DNA of 64,000 nt, taken from the NCBI GenBank assembly GCA_000985875.1, contig CCRI01000009.1:124001-188000 (forward strand), given 5' to 3'. The notes beneath the pieces were generated by a model. It searched no databases, was not told where the DNA came from, and saw nothing but the letters and a program-made list of their open reading frames with translations. This stretch comes from Neorhizobium galegae bv. officinalis. Lineage in GTDB: Bacteria; Pseudomonadota; Alphaproteobacteria; Rhizobiales; Rhizobiaceae. Positions 63,931 through 64,000 of the stretch are shown here, piece by piece (within the stretch, counting starts at the first letter, position 1; every line of letters begins with the position of its first letter). A program made the position numbers and the translations under genes.

Positions 63931-64000
63931 GGAGCTTTGGCTTTCCTGAGTTCGAGTCGGCAGGATGTCGGAAACGACTGTTGAGCCGGAAACTAAGGCA

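Overview
The window is ordinary chromosomal DNA of a Rhizobiaceae bacterium (Rhizobium/Agrobacterium/Ensifer group). The evidence is the gene content: a fused anthranilate synthase TrpE(G) behind a Trp leader peptide, a choXWV choline transporter, a NolR-type ArsR regulator, a BacA/SbmA peptide transporter, PutA with a divergent Lrp-type PutR, a hemin receptor behind RirA-type operators, HWE-type two-component signalling, and mosaic intergenic repeats of the RIME kind. GC content is high and gene density is about one gene per kb. I see no rRNA, tRNA, CRISPR array, prophage or intact insertion sequence. From memory, the order leuA - clpP - queF - trpE(G) - hemin receptor - choXWV resembles the S. 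meliloti chromosome.

Layout. 0-8.7 kb: 5' end of leuA with a Leu-rich leader; a BrnTA toxin-antitoxin pair downstream of a BenE-type transporter; a diguanylate cyclase, a zinc-finger methyltransferase and a GGDEF-EAL protein; then a MerR regulator fused to a P-loop ATPase. 8.7-20.6 kb: clpP, HupE-like protein, DUF2076 protein, CDF transporter-queF operon, trpE(G)-Imm50-like-GNAT operon with trp attenuator, extensin-like protein, a TetR/DUF308 divergent pair over a 42-bp palindrome, and fhs. 20.7-28.6 kb: hemin receptor, putA/putR, LuxR-type solo regulator plus PAS protein. 28.6-37 kb: DUF2333 protein, unknown protein, pseudoazurin, thymidine kinase, choXWV, HugZ-like protein, nolR. 36.6-50.3 kb: HWE kinase/response regulator, omega-aminotransferase, alpha/beta hydrolase with a divergent OhrR-like regulator, LivJ-type binding protein, a reductase/DCC pair, Lrp with a divergent threonine dehydratase-like gene, adenine deaminase, and a patch of broken small genes. 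50.3-64 kb: AraC regulator divergent from two small genes, an ArsR-SRPBCC-GFA cluster, alpha-glucosidase and KDG kinase, OsmC, a glycosyltransferase behind a Pho-box-like site, der, a TPR protein, a polysaccharide deacetylase-like protein and bacA.

How the genes work together. Most of the window is metabolism and stress response: amino acid supply (leuA, trpE(G), putA, threonine dehydratase, aminotransferase), osmolyte and nutrient uptake (cho, livJ-type), iron and heme (receptor, HugZ), c-di-GMP signalling, and envelope remodelling (glycosyltransferase, deacetylase, BacA). The most informative parts are the control regions. These include a trp attenuator with a probably leaderless trpL, twin RirA operators, a FNR/NnrR-like site before pseudoazurin, a NolR self-site, paired ArsR operators on a probably leaderless mRNA, and several repeat families whose hairpins keep pairing although their sequence changes. 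I did not find a clearly new multi-gene system; the least explained items are the MerR-ATPase fusion, the Imm50-like gene inside the trp operon, and the repeat families.
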